Below are positions 1 to 6,656 of a stretch of 16,244 nucleotides of DNA, one piece after another. The stretch comes from Acidobacteriota bacterium. GTDB taxonomy: Bacteria > Acidobacteriota > Vicinamibacteria > Vicinamibacterales > Fen-181. The stretch is from assembly GCA_021779795.1 (NCBI GenBank), contig JAJXZZ010000017.1:1-16244 (forward strand). Direction: 5' to 3'. Below the pieces are notes generated by a model that ran no database searches, was not told the DNA's origin, and saw nothing but the letters and a program-made list of their open reading frames with translations. Made by a program: the position numbers and the translations under genes. How positions within the stretch are numbered: the first letter of the stretch is position 1; every line of letters begins with the position of its first letter.

Positions 1-27
1 GTTTGCCGCGGCCCCGGACGCAACCCG

Positions 28-948
28 ATGGACCACGCCGACAAGCCTCTCGACGATGGCGCGCTGGACGGCAGGCTGCTGGCGAGCCTCGGCCTGAATG
101 TCGCGATCACGGTCGCCGAAGTCATCGGCGGCGCGATGGCCGGCAGCCTCGCGCTGCTCGCCGACGCCGCCCACAACCTCAGCGACGTGGCGGCCCTCGG
201 CCTGGCCGTGTGGGCCCGGCGGCTGGGGCGGCGCCCGCCGACGCTGCGCCACACCTACGGGCTGAAGCGGGCCGAGGTCATCGCGGCGCTCGCCAACGCC
301 GTCACGCTCGTGGCGGTGACCGCCCTCATCGCCCGCGCGGCCGTCGACCGGCTGCAGCACCCGGCCCCGATCGATCGCGGCCTGATGCTCGGCGTCGCGC
401 TGGTGGCGCTCGCCGCCAACGCCGGCTCGGTGCTGCTGCTGCGGCGCCACGACCGGCGCGACGTCAACGTGCGCAGCGCGTTCCTCCACCTGGCGCAGGA
501 CGCGCTCGCGTCGCTGGCCGTCGTGATCGCCGCGCTGCTGGTCGGCACGCCGATCGGGCTCTACCTCGACCCCGTCGCGGCACTCCTGGTCGGGGCGGTC
601 GTGCTGCGCGGCGCCCTCTCCCTCGTGTGGGAGACGATGATGACGCTGCTCGAGGCCACGCCGGGCGACGTGGACCTGACCCGGATGGTCGAGAGCGTGG
701 CCGGGCGCTTCGCCCCGGCCCGGATCCACCACGTCCACGTGTGGGAGATCGCCCCGGGCCAGCGCCTGCTGACCGCGCACGTCGACCTCGGCTGCGACAT
801 GGACGGGCGGAGCATCGAGGCGCTGCTCGGCCGCATCAAGGCGATGCTGGAGCGCGAGTGGGGCGTCAACCACGCCACGCTCGAGCCCGAGGTGCACGGG
901 TGCGGCAACGGCGAGACGCTCGGGCTGTGGGACGACTCCGGGTACTGA
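28..948 (+). CDS. Cation diffusion facilitator (CDF) family zinc/divalent metal exporter
   Basis: A CDF-family secondary transporter that would export Zn2+ or a similar divalent cation from the cytoplasm by proton antiport. The 306-residue length is typical. The two halves of the transport metal site are visible: H49xxxD53 in TM2 (ADAAHNLSD) and H154xxxD158 in TM5 (HLAQDALAS). This His/Asp combination is the zinc-type arrangement of CzcD and ZnT proteins. Six hydrophobic segments fill roughly residues 18-200, and a soluble C-terminal CDF domain follows (HHVHVWEI at about 236, then an alpha/beta fold). The usual His-rich N-terminus is lacking. The frame stays open to the left edge, and the Shine-Dalgarno before the ATG at 28 is weak, so the true start could lie upstream of the window. 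The next gene follows 17 bp later. The family call is secure; the metal specificity is inferred. Confidence 0.9.
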   Translation: MDHADKPLDDGALDGRLLASLGLNVAITVAEVIGGAMAGSLALLADAAHNLSDVAALGLAVWARRLGRRPPTLRHTYGLKRAEVIAALANAVTLVAVTALIARAAVDRLQHPAPIDRGLMLGVALVALAANAGSVLLLRRHDRRDVNVRSAFLHLAQDALASLAVVIAALLVGTPIGLYLDPVAALLVGAVVLRGALSLVWETMMTLLEATPGDVDLTRMVESVAGRFAPARIHHVHVWEIAPGQRLLTAHVDLGCDMDGRSIEALLGRIKAMLEREWGVNHATLEPEVHGCGNGETLGLWDDSGY

Positions 949-965
949 GCGAGAGAGGTGCGGCC

Positions 966-1184
966 ATGTCCCTCGACGCCGGCTGGATCATGTGGGAGCT
1001 CGTCCTCGGGGGGATCGGCTTCGTCCTCTTCACCTACGGCCGCCGGCAGCAGCGGGCGCCGCAGCTCGTCGCCGGCGTGGTCTTCATGGTCTACCCGATG
1101 TTCGTCTCGAGCTCGACCGGCCTCGTCGCGATCGGCTGCCTCCTCGGCGCCGGCCTGTGGGCGGCCCTGCGGCTCGGCTGGTGA
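966..1184 (+). CDS. Small integral membrane protein of unknown function (72 aa)
   Basis: No known family recognised. The 72-residue product is almost entirely hydrophobic, with about three membrane segments (roughly residues 8-25, 32-46 and 50-69) separated by a short basic loop (YGRRQQR). The ATG at 966 is preceded by a purine-rich GAGAGAGG ribosome-binding site. It begins 17 bp after the CDF gene stop, so the two are probably co-transcribed. A helper role for the exporter is only a guess from position. The stop codon lies inside a hairpin shared with the convergent neighbour. Confidence 0.65.
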   Translation: MSLDAGWIMWELVLGGIGFVLFTYGRRQQRAPQLVAGVVFMVYPMFVSSSTGLVAIGCLLGAGLWAALRLGW

Positions 1185-1219
1185 GGAGGGCCGTCGGCCC
1201 GCGGCGGGCGGCCGTCCTC
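1183..1219. terminator. Hairpin between convergent genes, possible bidirectional terminator
   Basis: An 11-bp arm at 1183-1193 (GAGGAGGGCCG) pairs with 1209-1219 (CGGCCGTCCTC) with one mismatch, around a GC-rich loop. The arms overlap the stop codon of the small membrane protein and that of the convergent CGGC-domain gene. There is no T-run on either side, so it is at best an atypical intrinsic terminator. Confidence 0.4.
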
Positions 1220-1664
1220 AGTCGTAGGCGAGCCGGGTCGGCTCGTCGGCCAGCGTCGCTTCGAGCAGCGGCTTCCACGCCTCGCCCTGCCACGTCCCGC
1301 AGCGGTCGTGCGTGAGGAAGTACTTCTGCGGGATCGGGTGCGTGCCCACGACCACCTGCATGCCGTACTTCTCCGGGATGAAGCGCCGGAACGCGTCGAT
1401 GTGCGGGCACGGCGGGTAGCCGACCAGCATCCCCGTGGCGAGGTGGATCACCTCGGCGCCGTTCTTCTTCATCTCTTCCGGCGCGTACTCGATGTTGCCG
1501 CCCGGGCATCCGCCGCAGGTGGTGTAGCCGACCAGTTCCACGTCCTGGTCCTGGTAGGCCGCGAACGCGCCTTCGCGGGCGCGCAGGGCGCGCAGGCACT
1601 TGCCGCCGGCGCAGGTGTGGTAGCGGTCGCAGATGATGATGCCGACACGGACGGGCGTGCTCAT
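1218..1664 (-). CDS. CGGC domain-containing protein
   Basis: A 148-aa cytosolic protein of the CGGC family (PF08821), a small Cys-rich domain found mainly in anaerobes and presumed to bind metal or an Fe-S cluster; its reaction is unknown. Visible cysteines are C12 (IICDRYHTC), C18, C23, the signature C50-GG-C53 (TTCGGCPGG), C86 (PPCPH) and C122 (DRCGTW). The start at 1664 is supported by a strong GGGAGGA ribosome-binding site. It is last in a four-gene leftward operon, 23 bp after the methyltransferase gene. Together with DUF134, NifX-like and DUF1847 neighbours it belongs to a recurring metal/redox-linked anaerobic gene set. The family call is strong, the function unknown. Confidence 0.87.
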   Translation of the reverse strand: MSTPVRVGIIICDRYHTCAGGKCLRALRAREGAFAAYQDQDVELVGYTTCGGCPGGNIEYAPEEMKKNGAEVIHLATGMLVGYPPCPHIDAFRRFIPEKYGMQVVVGTHPIPQKYFLTHDRCGTWQGEAWKPLLEATLADEPTRLAYD

Positions 1665-1687
1665 GCGGTGTCCTCCCGGCGCGATCG

Positions 1688-2314
1688 TCAGGCGCGGCCG
1701 CCGGTCTCGGGCTTCTCGAGGACGGCGACGATGTGGAGATGACCTTCCCTCCGCGCGGCCAGGCGGAAGCCGTTCGACTCGAACCACGCGATGGCCGCGT
1801 CGATGGTGACGTCGCCCACCGGGTGGACGCCCCGCCCCTCGGCCTCGTGCATGCGGCCGACCAGCGCCAGCCCCTCCGCGGTCAGCTCGGCGAGCAGCAC
1901 CCGCCCGCCGGGGCGAAGGACGCGCCGCATCTCCGAGAAGACCGCCGGGCCGTCGGTGAGGTGATGGATCGCGTCGAGCGTGTCGACCGTGCGGAACGTG
2001 CCGTCCGGGAACGGCAGCGTCCGCGCGTCCACGGGCAGGAAGACGATGCGGTCGGCGACCCCTTCGTATTCCGCGTTGACGGCCCCCAGGCGCTGCTCTT
2101 CGGCGTTGACGTCGATGGTGACGACGCCGACGCCGCGGCGCGCCAGCTCGCTGGCCATCACGCCCTGCCCCGAGCCCACGTCGAGCACCGGCCCGCGCAC
2201 GTGTTCGAGCTGATCGACGACGAACCGGACGGCCGCCGCGCGGTCGTACCCGGCGGCCTTGAAGCGCGCGAGGTGCTCGAGATACCGGTCGCGTACCTGC
2301 TGCATGGTGTCCAT
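1688..2314 (-). CDS. Class I SAM-dependent methyltransferase
   Basis: A 208-aa Rossmann-fold methyltransferase of the Methyltransf_11/UbiE-like type. Motif I, LDVGSGQG (44-51), binds SAM. The acidic residue after strand 2 is D69 (TIDVN), and motif IV-like DTLDAIHH is at 111-118, followed by LRPGGRVLLAE (133-143). The substrate cannot be read from the sequence. The protein contains no cysteine at all, which argues against a canonical ArsM arsenite methyltransferase, despite the nearby metal permease. The start at 2314 follows a GGAGAGGAG purine stretch; a second ATG three codons later is possible. It lies 31 bp after the NifX-like gene and 23 bp before the CGGC gene. Confidence 0.87.
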   Translation of the reverse strand: MDTMQQVRDRYLEHLARFKAAGYDRAAAVRFVVDQLEHVRGPVLDVGSGQGVMASELARRGVGVVTIDVNAEEQRLGAVNAEYEGVADRIVFLPVDARTLPFPDGTFRTVDTLDAIHHLTDGPAVFSEMRRVLRPGGRVLLAELTAEGLALVGRMHEAEGRGVHPVGDVTIDAAIAWFESNGFRLAARREGHLHIVAVLEKPETGGRA

Positions 2315-2345
2315 CGGGCTATCTCTCCTCTCCGGTCCCTGCGTC

Positions 2346-2705
2346 TCAGTGGTGCGAGGCGCAGGCGCCGTTCTGGTCCACCGTCTCGAGCCGGCCCTCC
2401 GTGAAGGCGGCGATCGTCTCGACCACCGTCGGGTGCGACGCCCGGTAGACGGTGATGCCGGCCGCCTGCAGCTTCATCAGCGCGCCCATGCCGATGCCGC
2501 CGACGATGATGCCGTCCACCGGCTCGCCGGCGAGCGCGGCGAGCGGCTGGCACATGCCGTGGGCGTGATGCTGGTTCCGGTTGCCGATGAGGCGGCAGGC
2601 GCCCGTGTCGGTGTCCACGATCATGAACCCGGGGGCCGATCCGAAGTGGTCGGACACGCGGCTGTCGAGGCCGCGATCTTCGATGACGGGAATGCAGATC
2701 TGCAT
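2346..2705 (-). CDS. NifX/NifB C-terminal-like (dinitrogenase Fe-Mo cofactor biosynthesis) domain protein
   Basis: A 119-aa stand-alone domain of the Nitro_FeMo-Co family (PF02579), which in nitrogen fixers carries FeMo-cofactor precursors and elsewhere occurs in proteins linked to metal clusters. Typical features are the N-terminal MQICIPVIEDRGLDSRVSDHFG, the His/Cys loop NQHHAHGMC (44-52) and the glycine-rich DGIIVGGIGMGA (64-75). The C-terminal tail NGACASHH adds further possible ligands. No nif gene is in the window, so a nitrogenase role is not supported. A clean AAGGAG site sits upstream of the ATG at 2705. It follows the DUF134 gene by 19 bp, a very common DUF134-NifX pairing in anaerobes. 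Confidence 0.87.
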   Translation of the reverse strand: MQICIPVIEDRGLDSRVSDHFGSAPGFMIVDTDTGACRLIGNRNQHHAHGMCQPLAALAGEPVDGIIVGGIGMGALMKLQAAGITVYRASHPTVVETIAAFTEGRLETVDQNGACASHH

Positions 2706-2724
2706 GATGACGTTCTCCTTGGTC

Positions 2725-3177
2725 TCAATGGGGGCGATGTGATCCGCCGGGGCAGTCGCCGCACCCGCACGACTCGGCCGGGTGCGGGCCATCCTTGCCG
2801 CACGTGGCGCAGCGGCTGGGGCAGTGGCACGTACGCCCGTGCCGCCGCGGTCCGCCGTGGACGGGGCACTCGGACGCCCGGGCCGGCTCTTCGATGACCG
2901 GCCCCGGTTCGACCAGGAGCATCCGGCCCTCGAGCAGGCTGGCGGCGACGGCGTGCCGGGCCCGCGCGAGGATCCGGGCGTAGGTCTGCCGGGACACCCC
3001 CATGCGCTCGGCCGCCGCGTCCTGGTAGAGCCCCTCGAGGTCGGCGAGGCGGATGGCTTCGAGTTCGTCGAGGCCGATCGACAGCGCGCCCGTCTTGCCG
3101 GCATGCTGCCCGATGGGGCGGAATCCCCGGCCGGTCACGTGGCAGCCGACGCGGCGGGGCACAAGCGGTCGTGGCAT
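2725..3177 (-). CDS. DUF134 family putative DNA-binding regulator with Cys-rich C-terminal tail
   Basis: A 150-aa protein of the DUF134 (UPF0251) family, predicted HTH regulators. The core (residues 1-90) shows LDELEAIRLADLEGLYQDAAAERMGVSRQTYARIL written across 36-70, a sigma-70 region-4-like helix-turn-helix, and ends with the family's LLEGRMLLVE. Beyond the usual length of about 100 residues a tail is added with C104, C117, C119, C123, C126, C137, C139 and C142 plus several His, which looks like a metal or Fe-S sensing module (inference). It is the first gene of the leftward operon. Its promoter region contains a TATAAT box and an AGCATATGCT palindrome, suggesting autoregulation. No obvious Shine-Dalgarno is present before the ATG at 3177, and the 5' leader would be very short. 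Confidence 0.87.
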   Translation of the reverse strand: MPRPLVPRRVGCHVTGRGFRPIGQHAGKTGALSIGLDELEAIRLADLEGLYQDAAAERMGVSRQTYARILARARHAVAASLLEGRMLLVEPGPVIEEPARASECPVHGGPRRHGRTCHCPSRCATCGKDGPHPAESCGCGDCPGGSHRPH

Positions 3178-3250
3178 TAATTTAGAGCATATGCTAATTA
3201 TATGGGCTCGGCAACCGGTTCGTTTCGCGGGGGACTCCGGATAGGATGAG
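3178..3250. promoter_or_regulatory. AT-rich divergent promoter/operator region (DUF134 operon and metal permease operon)
   Basis: The 3178-3204 stretch is strikingly AT-rich within GC-rich DNA. Read on the - strand, 3202-3197 is a perfect TATAAT -10 box, placing the DUF134 operon transcription start near 3190. A 10-bp perfect palindrome AGCATATGCT (3186-3195) sits at that start, and an overlapping inverted repeat CATAT-N7-ATATG covers 3188-3204. Both are good operator candidates for a dimeric repressor. No -35 match to TTGACA is seen at 17 bp spacing. The binding protein is inferred to be DUF134. Confidence 0.6.
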
Positions 3251-4273
3251 GTGGCCGTGGTTGTCTCCGTCGTCGCCAACGCGCTCCTGATCACCGGGTT
3301 CGTCCTGGTGATGATGCTGCTCGTCGAGTACCTGAACGTCGTCACGCGCGGCGTGGTGCGCCAGCGCCTGCATCGAAGCGGCGGGCGCCTGCCGGCCGTC
3401 CTCGTCGGGACCCTGCCCGGCTGCTTCGGCGCGTTCACCGACGTCGCGCTCTACATCCACGGCGCCGTTTCGCTGGGGGCCCTGGCGGGCAGTATGACCG
3501 CGTCGAGCGGCGACGAGGCGTTCGTCATGCTCGCCCTGTTCCCGCGCCGGGCGGTGCTGCTGTTCGGCGTGCTGCTCGTCTACGGCCTCGCGGTGGGCTG
3601 GGCCGTCGATCGCCTCTTCGGCACCCGTTTCTTCGGCGGGGCCGCGTGCAAGTCGGGGCTGGCGATCCACGAGGCGGAGGGCGCGTCGTTCCGCCTGCGG
3701 TGGCGGCAGCCCGGCGTCCGCCGCTGGACCATCGACCGGGTGCTCCTCGTCGGCGGCGTCGCGGCGTTCGCGCTGGCGGTCGGCACGGGACTGGTGGCCT
3801 CCGACGAGTCGATGTGGATCCGCGCCGTCGTCGTGGCGCTCGGCCTGGTCGTCGCGGGCTTCGTCGCGGCCGCCCCCGCCCATTTCGTGCGCGAGCACCT
3901 GGTGGGGCACATCGTGCGCGAGCACGCGCCCCGGATCTTCCTGTGGACGCTCGGGGCGCTCGCTGTCACCGAGTGGGCGACGCGGAGCGGCCTCGGCATC
4001 GAGGCCTTCATCGAGCACCACACGGCGCTGGCGCTGCTGGTGGCCGCCGCGGTCGGCGTCATCCCGGAGTCGGGCCCGCACCTCCTGTTCGTCACGCTCT
4101 ACGCGAACGGGGTGCTGCCGTTCTCGGTGCTGCTGACCTCGTCGGTCGTCCAGGACGGCCACGGCATGCTGCCGCTGCTGGCGGAGTCGCGGACCGAGTT
4201 CGTGCGCGTGAAGGCGATCAACCTGGTGGCGGGGCTCGCGCTCGGCTACCTCGTGCTGCTCCTGGGATACTGA
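3251..4273 (+). CDS. ArsP_2-type putative 10-TM heavy-metal exporter (DUF2899; annotated elsewhere as putative manganese transporter)
   Basis: A 340-aa polytopic inner-membrane protein with about ten hydrophobic segments. It matches the PF11449 family by two mirrored signature blocks: PGCFGAFTDVALYIHGAVS (56-74) followed by GDEAFVMLALFP (87-98), and PESGPHLLFVTLY (272-284) followed by SSVVQDGHGMLPLLAES (297-313). These Gly/Pro/His/Asp-rich blocks probably form the substrate path; the transported metal or metalloid is unproven. The initiation codon is a GTG; 3251 follows AGGATGAG closely, and a second GTG at 3257 is equally possible. It is divergent from the DUF134 operon and 22 bp upstream of the DUF1847 gene, so the permease and that protein are likely co-regulated by the shared operator. 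Confidence 0.85.
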   Translation: MAVVVSVVANALLITGFVLVMMLLVEYLNVVTRGVVRQRLHRSGGRLPAVLVGTLPGCFGAFTDVALYIHGAVSLGALAGSMTASSGDEAFVMLALFPRRAVLLFGVLLVYGLAVGWAVDRLFGTRFFGGAACKSGLAIHEAEGASFRLRWRQPGVRRWTIDRVLLVGGVAAFALAVGTGLVASDESMWIRAVVVALGLVVAGFVAAAPAHFVREHLVGHIVREHAPRIFLWTLGALAVTEWATRSGLGIEAFIEHHTALALLVAAAVGVIPESGPHLLFVTLYANGVLPFSVLLTSSVVQDGHGMLPLLAESRTEFVRVKAINLVAGLALGYLVLLLGY

Positions 4274-4295
4274 GGGAACCGAGCGGGAGGTGTGC

Positions 4296-4991
4296 ATGAA
4301 GACGGATGACTCGCGGGAAGGCCTGGCGCCGGCGTGCGCCTCGTGCGGGATGAAGGAGAAAGCGTGCCGGACGCCGGGCGGGCAGGCGCCGCCGTTCTGC
4401 CCGGCGACGCTCGATGCCGAGGCGGTGGCCGGGTCGCTGAGCCGGTATGCCGATCCCGGCATCGCCGAGTTCGCGCGCCAGGCGTCGATCCAGGAAGCCG
4501 AGTGCTACGTCGACCGTGGCCCCGGGCCCTACGTCCTCCACCCGACCAAGACGCGCACCCAGGAGACGGCCGAGTTCGCCCGCCGGATGGGCTATCGGCG
4601 GCTCGGGCTGGCCTTCTGCGCGGGGCTCCAGGACGAGGCGCGCGTGCTGGCAGGCATTCTCGAGGCGCAGGGCTTCGAGGTGGTGTCGGTGGTGTGCAAG
4701 GTCGGCGGGACGCCCAAGGAGACCCTCGGCCTCACCGACGACCAGAAGATTCGCGTGGGCGAATTCGAGTCGATGTGCAGCCCGATCGCCCAGGCGGCCG
4801 TGCTGAACGCCGAGCGGACCGAGTTCAACGTCCTCGTCGGGCTCTGCGTCGGGCACGACTCGCTGTTCCTGAAGCACGCGGACGCGCCCTGCACGGTGCT
4901 GGTCGCCAAGGACCGGGTGCTGGCCCACGCGCCGGCGGCGGCGCTGCACACGGCGCACTCGTACTACCCCTGGCTGAAGACCGTGCGCTGA
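4296..4991 (+). CDS. DUF1847 domain-containing cysteine-rich protein
   Basis: A 231-aa cytosolic protein of the DUF1847 family (PF08901), function unknown, found largely in strict anaerobes and thought to bind metal. The N-terminal cluster C14-ASC17-GMKEKAC24-...-C35 is typical, followed by ECYVDRGP (69-76), the central KTRTQETAEFARRMGYRRLGLAFC region (85-108), C134, C161, GLCVGHDSLF (182-191) and APCTVLVAKDR (197-207). The start at 4296 is chosen because GGAGG (4286-4290) lies five bases upstream; a GTG at 4290 would overlap that site. It follows the permease gene by 22 bp. The downstream end converges on the DsrE2 gene with only 21 bp between stops. Confidence 0.87.
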   Translation: MKTDDSREGLAPACASCGMKEKACRTPGGQAPPFCPATLDAEAVAGSLSRYADPGIAEFARQASIQEAECYVDRGPGPYVLHPTKTRTQETAEFARRMGYRRLGLAFCAGLQDEARVLAGILEAQGFEVVSVVCKVGGTPKETLGLTDDQKIRVGEFESMCSPIAQAAVLNAERTEFNVLVGLCVGHDSLFLKHADAPCTVLVAKDRVLAHAPAAALHTAHSYYPWLKTVR

Positions 4992-5012
4992 GGGGGGGAC
5001 AGCCCGCAGCGC

Positions 5013-5600
5013 TCAGATGAACAGCGACACCTTGCTCGTGCCGGCTTCGGCCAGGAACGTCGCCACCCCGGCGAGCTTGAGATTGGGGTAGTCGATCATC
5101 TCCTCCATCTTGAAGCCCATCAGGTCCATGCTCATCTGGCAGATGAAGATCTGAACGCCCGCGTCGGCCGCGCGCCGCAGCAGTTCCTCGAGCCCCAGCA
5201 CGTTGTGCTTCTTCATCAGCCACTTGATCATCCGCGGGCCCATGCCGCCCATGTTCATCTGCGACAGCCCGAGGGCCGGGGCCCCCTTGGGCAGCATCTT
5301 CGCGAAGGCCCGCCCCATGAGGTCCTTCGAGGGCGCGGCCTTCTTCGGATCGCGGAGCGCCGGGATGGCCCAGAAGGTGAAGAACATGGTGACCTTCTCG
5401 TACATGGCCGACGCGCCGGTCGCGATGATGAAGGCGGCGAGGATGCGGTCCAGGTCCCCGCTCATCACGACCATCGAGAGGTTGTCCTCGGCGGCGTTGG
5501 CCGCCAGCGTGGCGACCCGGTCTTCCAGCTCGTTCAGGCGTTCCAGGATCCCCGCCGTCGCGGGGTCCGGGAGTGTGGACGTCATCACCGTTGATTCCAT
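5013..5600 (-). CDS. dsrE2: DsrE2-type DsrE/DsrF/DrsH-like sulfur carrier protein
   Basis: A 195-aa member of the DsrE2 (PF13686) branch of sulfur-trafficking proteins, which in sulfur oxidisers accept persulfide sulfur from rhodanese or TusA. After an N-terminal coiled-coil-like LNELEDRVATLAANA (22-36) comes the Rossmann-like core LSMVVMSGDLDRILAAFIIATGA (41-63), a hydrophobic MFFTFWAIPAL (72-82), and a Met/Gly-rich MNMGGMGPRMIKWLM (115-129). The conserved active cysteine C154 is in IFICQMSMDLMGF. The start at 5600 has AAAGGGA upstream; an internal ATG at 5585 is an alternative. It is the last gene of the sulfur operon, 153 bp after the kinase-like gene, so it may also have its own promoter, though none was recognised. 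Confidence 0.85.
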   Translation of the reverse strand: MESTVMTSTLPDPATAGILERLNELEDRVATLAANAAEDNLSMVVMSGDLDRILAAFIIATGASAMYEKVTMFFTFWAIPALRDPKKAAPSKDLMGRAFAKMLPKGAPALGLSQMNMGGMGPRMIKWLMKKHNVLGLEELLRRAADAGVQIFICQMSMDLMGFKMEEMIDYPNLKLAGVATFLAEAGTSKVSLFI

Positions 5601-5753
5601 GGCACGTTCCCTTTGCCGTTCCCGCCCCCTTGGCCGGGGAGAACGAACTGGTCTCGATCGTCATTCGGCTCGCGACCGGGGGCTTGCGGCGGGCGGCCAG
5701 GGACCGTAGCTCGCCGCGGACGCGTCGCCTTTCCTGCACTCAGACCCGATGCC

Positions 5754-6575
5754 CTACCCGATCTTCACCCGCACGTCCACCGTCCCGGCGCCCGCCAATT
5801 CCCCGAGCGCCTCGCGCACCTGCTTTTCGACCAGCTGCGCGCTGCCCGCCTCGAGCGAGATCCCGATCTCGACATGGCCGGCGGCGGCGTCGGCCGAGAT
5901 CGTGAACGGCAGGCCGTAGGTGTCGGGGTCGCTCAGCAGCAGGATTTCCGCCGCGGTGGCCAGGCGGAGGTCCTTCACCCGGCGGACGGCGTCGGGCGTG
6001 CGGTCGAACGCCTTCTTCTGCGCCGCGGCCGCCACCATCTCGATGCCGTCGTCGAGGCTCACGCGGTTCAGGTTCAGCACGAGGTCGTACTGGGAGGCGT
6101 TCATGATGTCCTCCTGGTAGAGGAACTCCGCCCACCGCTTCCGCTCGTTGTCGATCGCCTCGATCCGCTTGACCGTCTCGTACCGGGAGAGCCCGAGGTC
6201 GGCCATCATGGCCTCCACCCGGTTCTCCATCGGGGCGTTGACGCGGACGCGCAGCACGAACGGGACGCCGGTCAGAAGCGCGTGGGCCATGTTCCCGTGG
6301 TAGACGAGCGGCCCCTCCAGCACCAGGTCGAGCAGCGCCGCCCGGAAGCACGCCAGGTAGTGGCGCCGCGCGTCGTCGTGATCGTCCCAGAAGCCGGCGG
6401 CGTGCCGGGTCAGGACGTCCTGCGCCGAGATCCCCCGGTCGCCGATCCCGTACCGCTCGGCCGCGGCGAGCACCTGCTCGCGATCGGTGACGCGGGATCG
6501 CAGCCGCGCGCCCAGGCCGTGCGCGAGCTTCGTCGCGCCGCTCAGCGAGCCTCTCGAAATGGCGATGACGGACAT
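5754..6575 (-). CDS. Cytidylate kinase-like family protein with C-terminal BON-like region
   Basis: A 273-aa protein. Residues 1-190 resemble the cytidylate-kinase-like family (PF13189): an N-terminal VIAISRGSLSGATKLAHGLG, then DREQV (31-35), EGPLVYHGNMAHAL (87-100), FVLRVRVNAPMENRV (106-120) and the lid-like DNERKRWAEFLYQ (142-154). The phosphate-binding loop is GSLSGATK (9-16), which departs from the GSGG or GSGKS forms of true kinases, so catalysis is doubtful. The C-terminal ~75 residues (about 196-273), including VEIGISLEAGSAQLVEKQV and VDVRVKIG, look BON-like. It lies between dsrE and dsrE2 in the sulfur operon, which suggests a regulatory or nucleotide-sensing role (inference). The ribosome-binding site is GGGAGAGAGAGAG next to the ATG at 6575. 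Confidence 0.78.
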   Translation of the reverse strand: MSVIAISRGSLSGATKLAHGLGARLRSRVTDREQVLAAAERYGIGDRGISAQDVLTRHAAGFWDDHDDARRHYLACFRAALLDLVLEGPLVYHGNMAHALLTGVPFVLRVRVNAPMENRVEAMMADLGLSRYETVKRIEAIDNERKRWAEFLYQEDIMNASQYDLVLNLNRVSLDDGIEMVAAAAQKKAFDRTPDAVRRVKDLRLATAAEILLLSDPDTYGLPFTISADAAAGHVEIGISLEAGSAQLVEKQVREALGELAGAGTVDVRVKIG

Positions 6576-6588
6576 CTCTCTCTCTCCC

Positions 6589-6626
6589 GCTCGCCGCGGC
6601 GAGCATCGCGGGCCGCGGCCGGCCCG
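6589..6626 (-). other. Two tandem GC-rich hairpins between dsrE and the kinase-like gene
   Basis: A perfect 16-bp palindrome GCTCGCCGCGGCGAGC (6589-6604) is followed by CGGGCC (6609-6614) pairing with GGCCCG (6621-6626). They fill the 81-bp gap just upstream of the kinase-like gene's ribosome-binding site. An RNA processing, attenuation or stability role is possible. No T-run follows. Confidence 0.35.
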
Positions 6627-6656
6627 TCTCCCCGGTTCGACGGCCCCCGCCCGGCC

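Noticed and set aside
1688..2314. ArsM-type arsenite methyltransferase
   Set aside because: The protein contains no cysteine, whereas ArsM needs conserved cysteines for As(III); only a general methyltransferase call is supported.
2346..2705. Evidence of nitrogen fixation (NifX)
   Set aside because: Stand-alone domains of this family are widespread in anaerobes without nitrogenase, and no nif gene occurs in the window.
5600..5616. TGGCACG...TTTGC on the + strand, resembling a sigma-54 promoter
   Set aside because: The GG and GC are 12 bases apart, not 10, and it would fire antisense into no + strand gene; it overlaps the DsrE2 start and ribosome-binding region.
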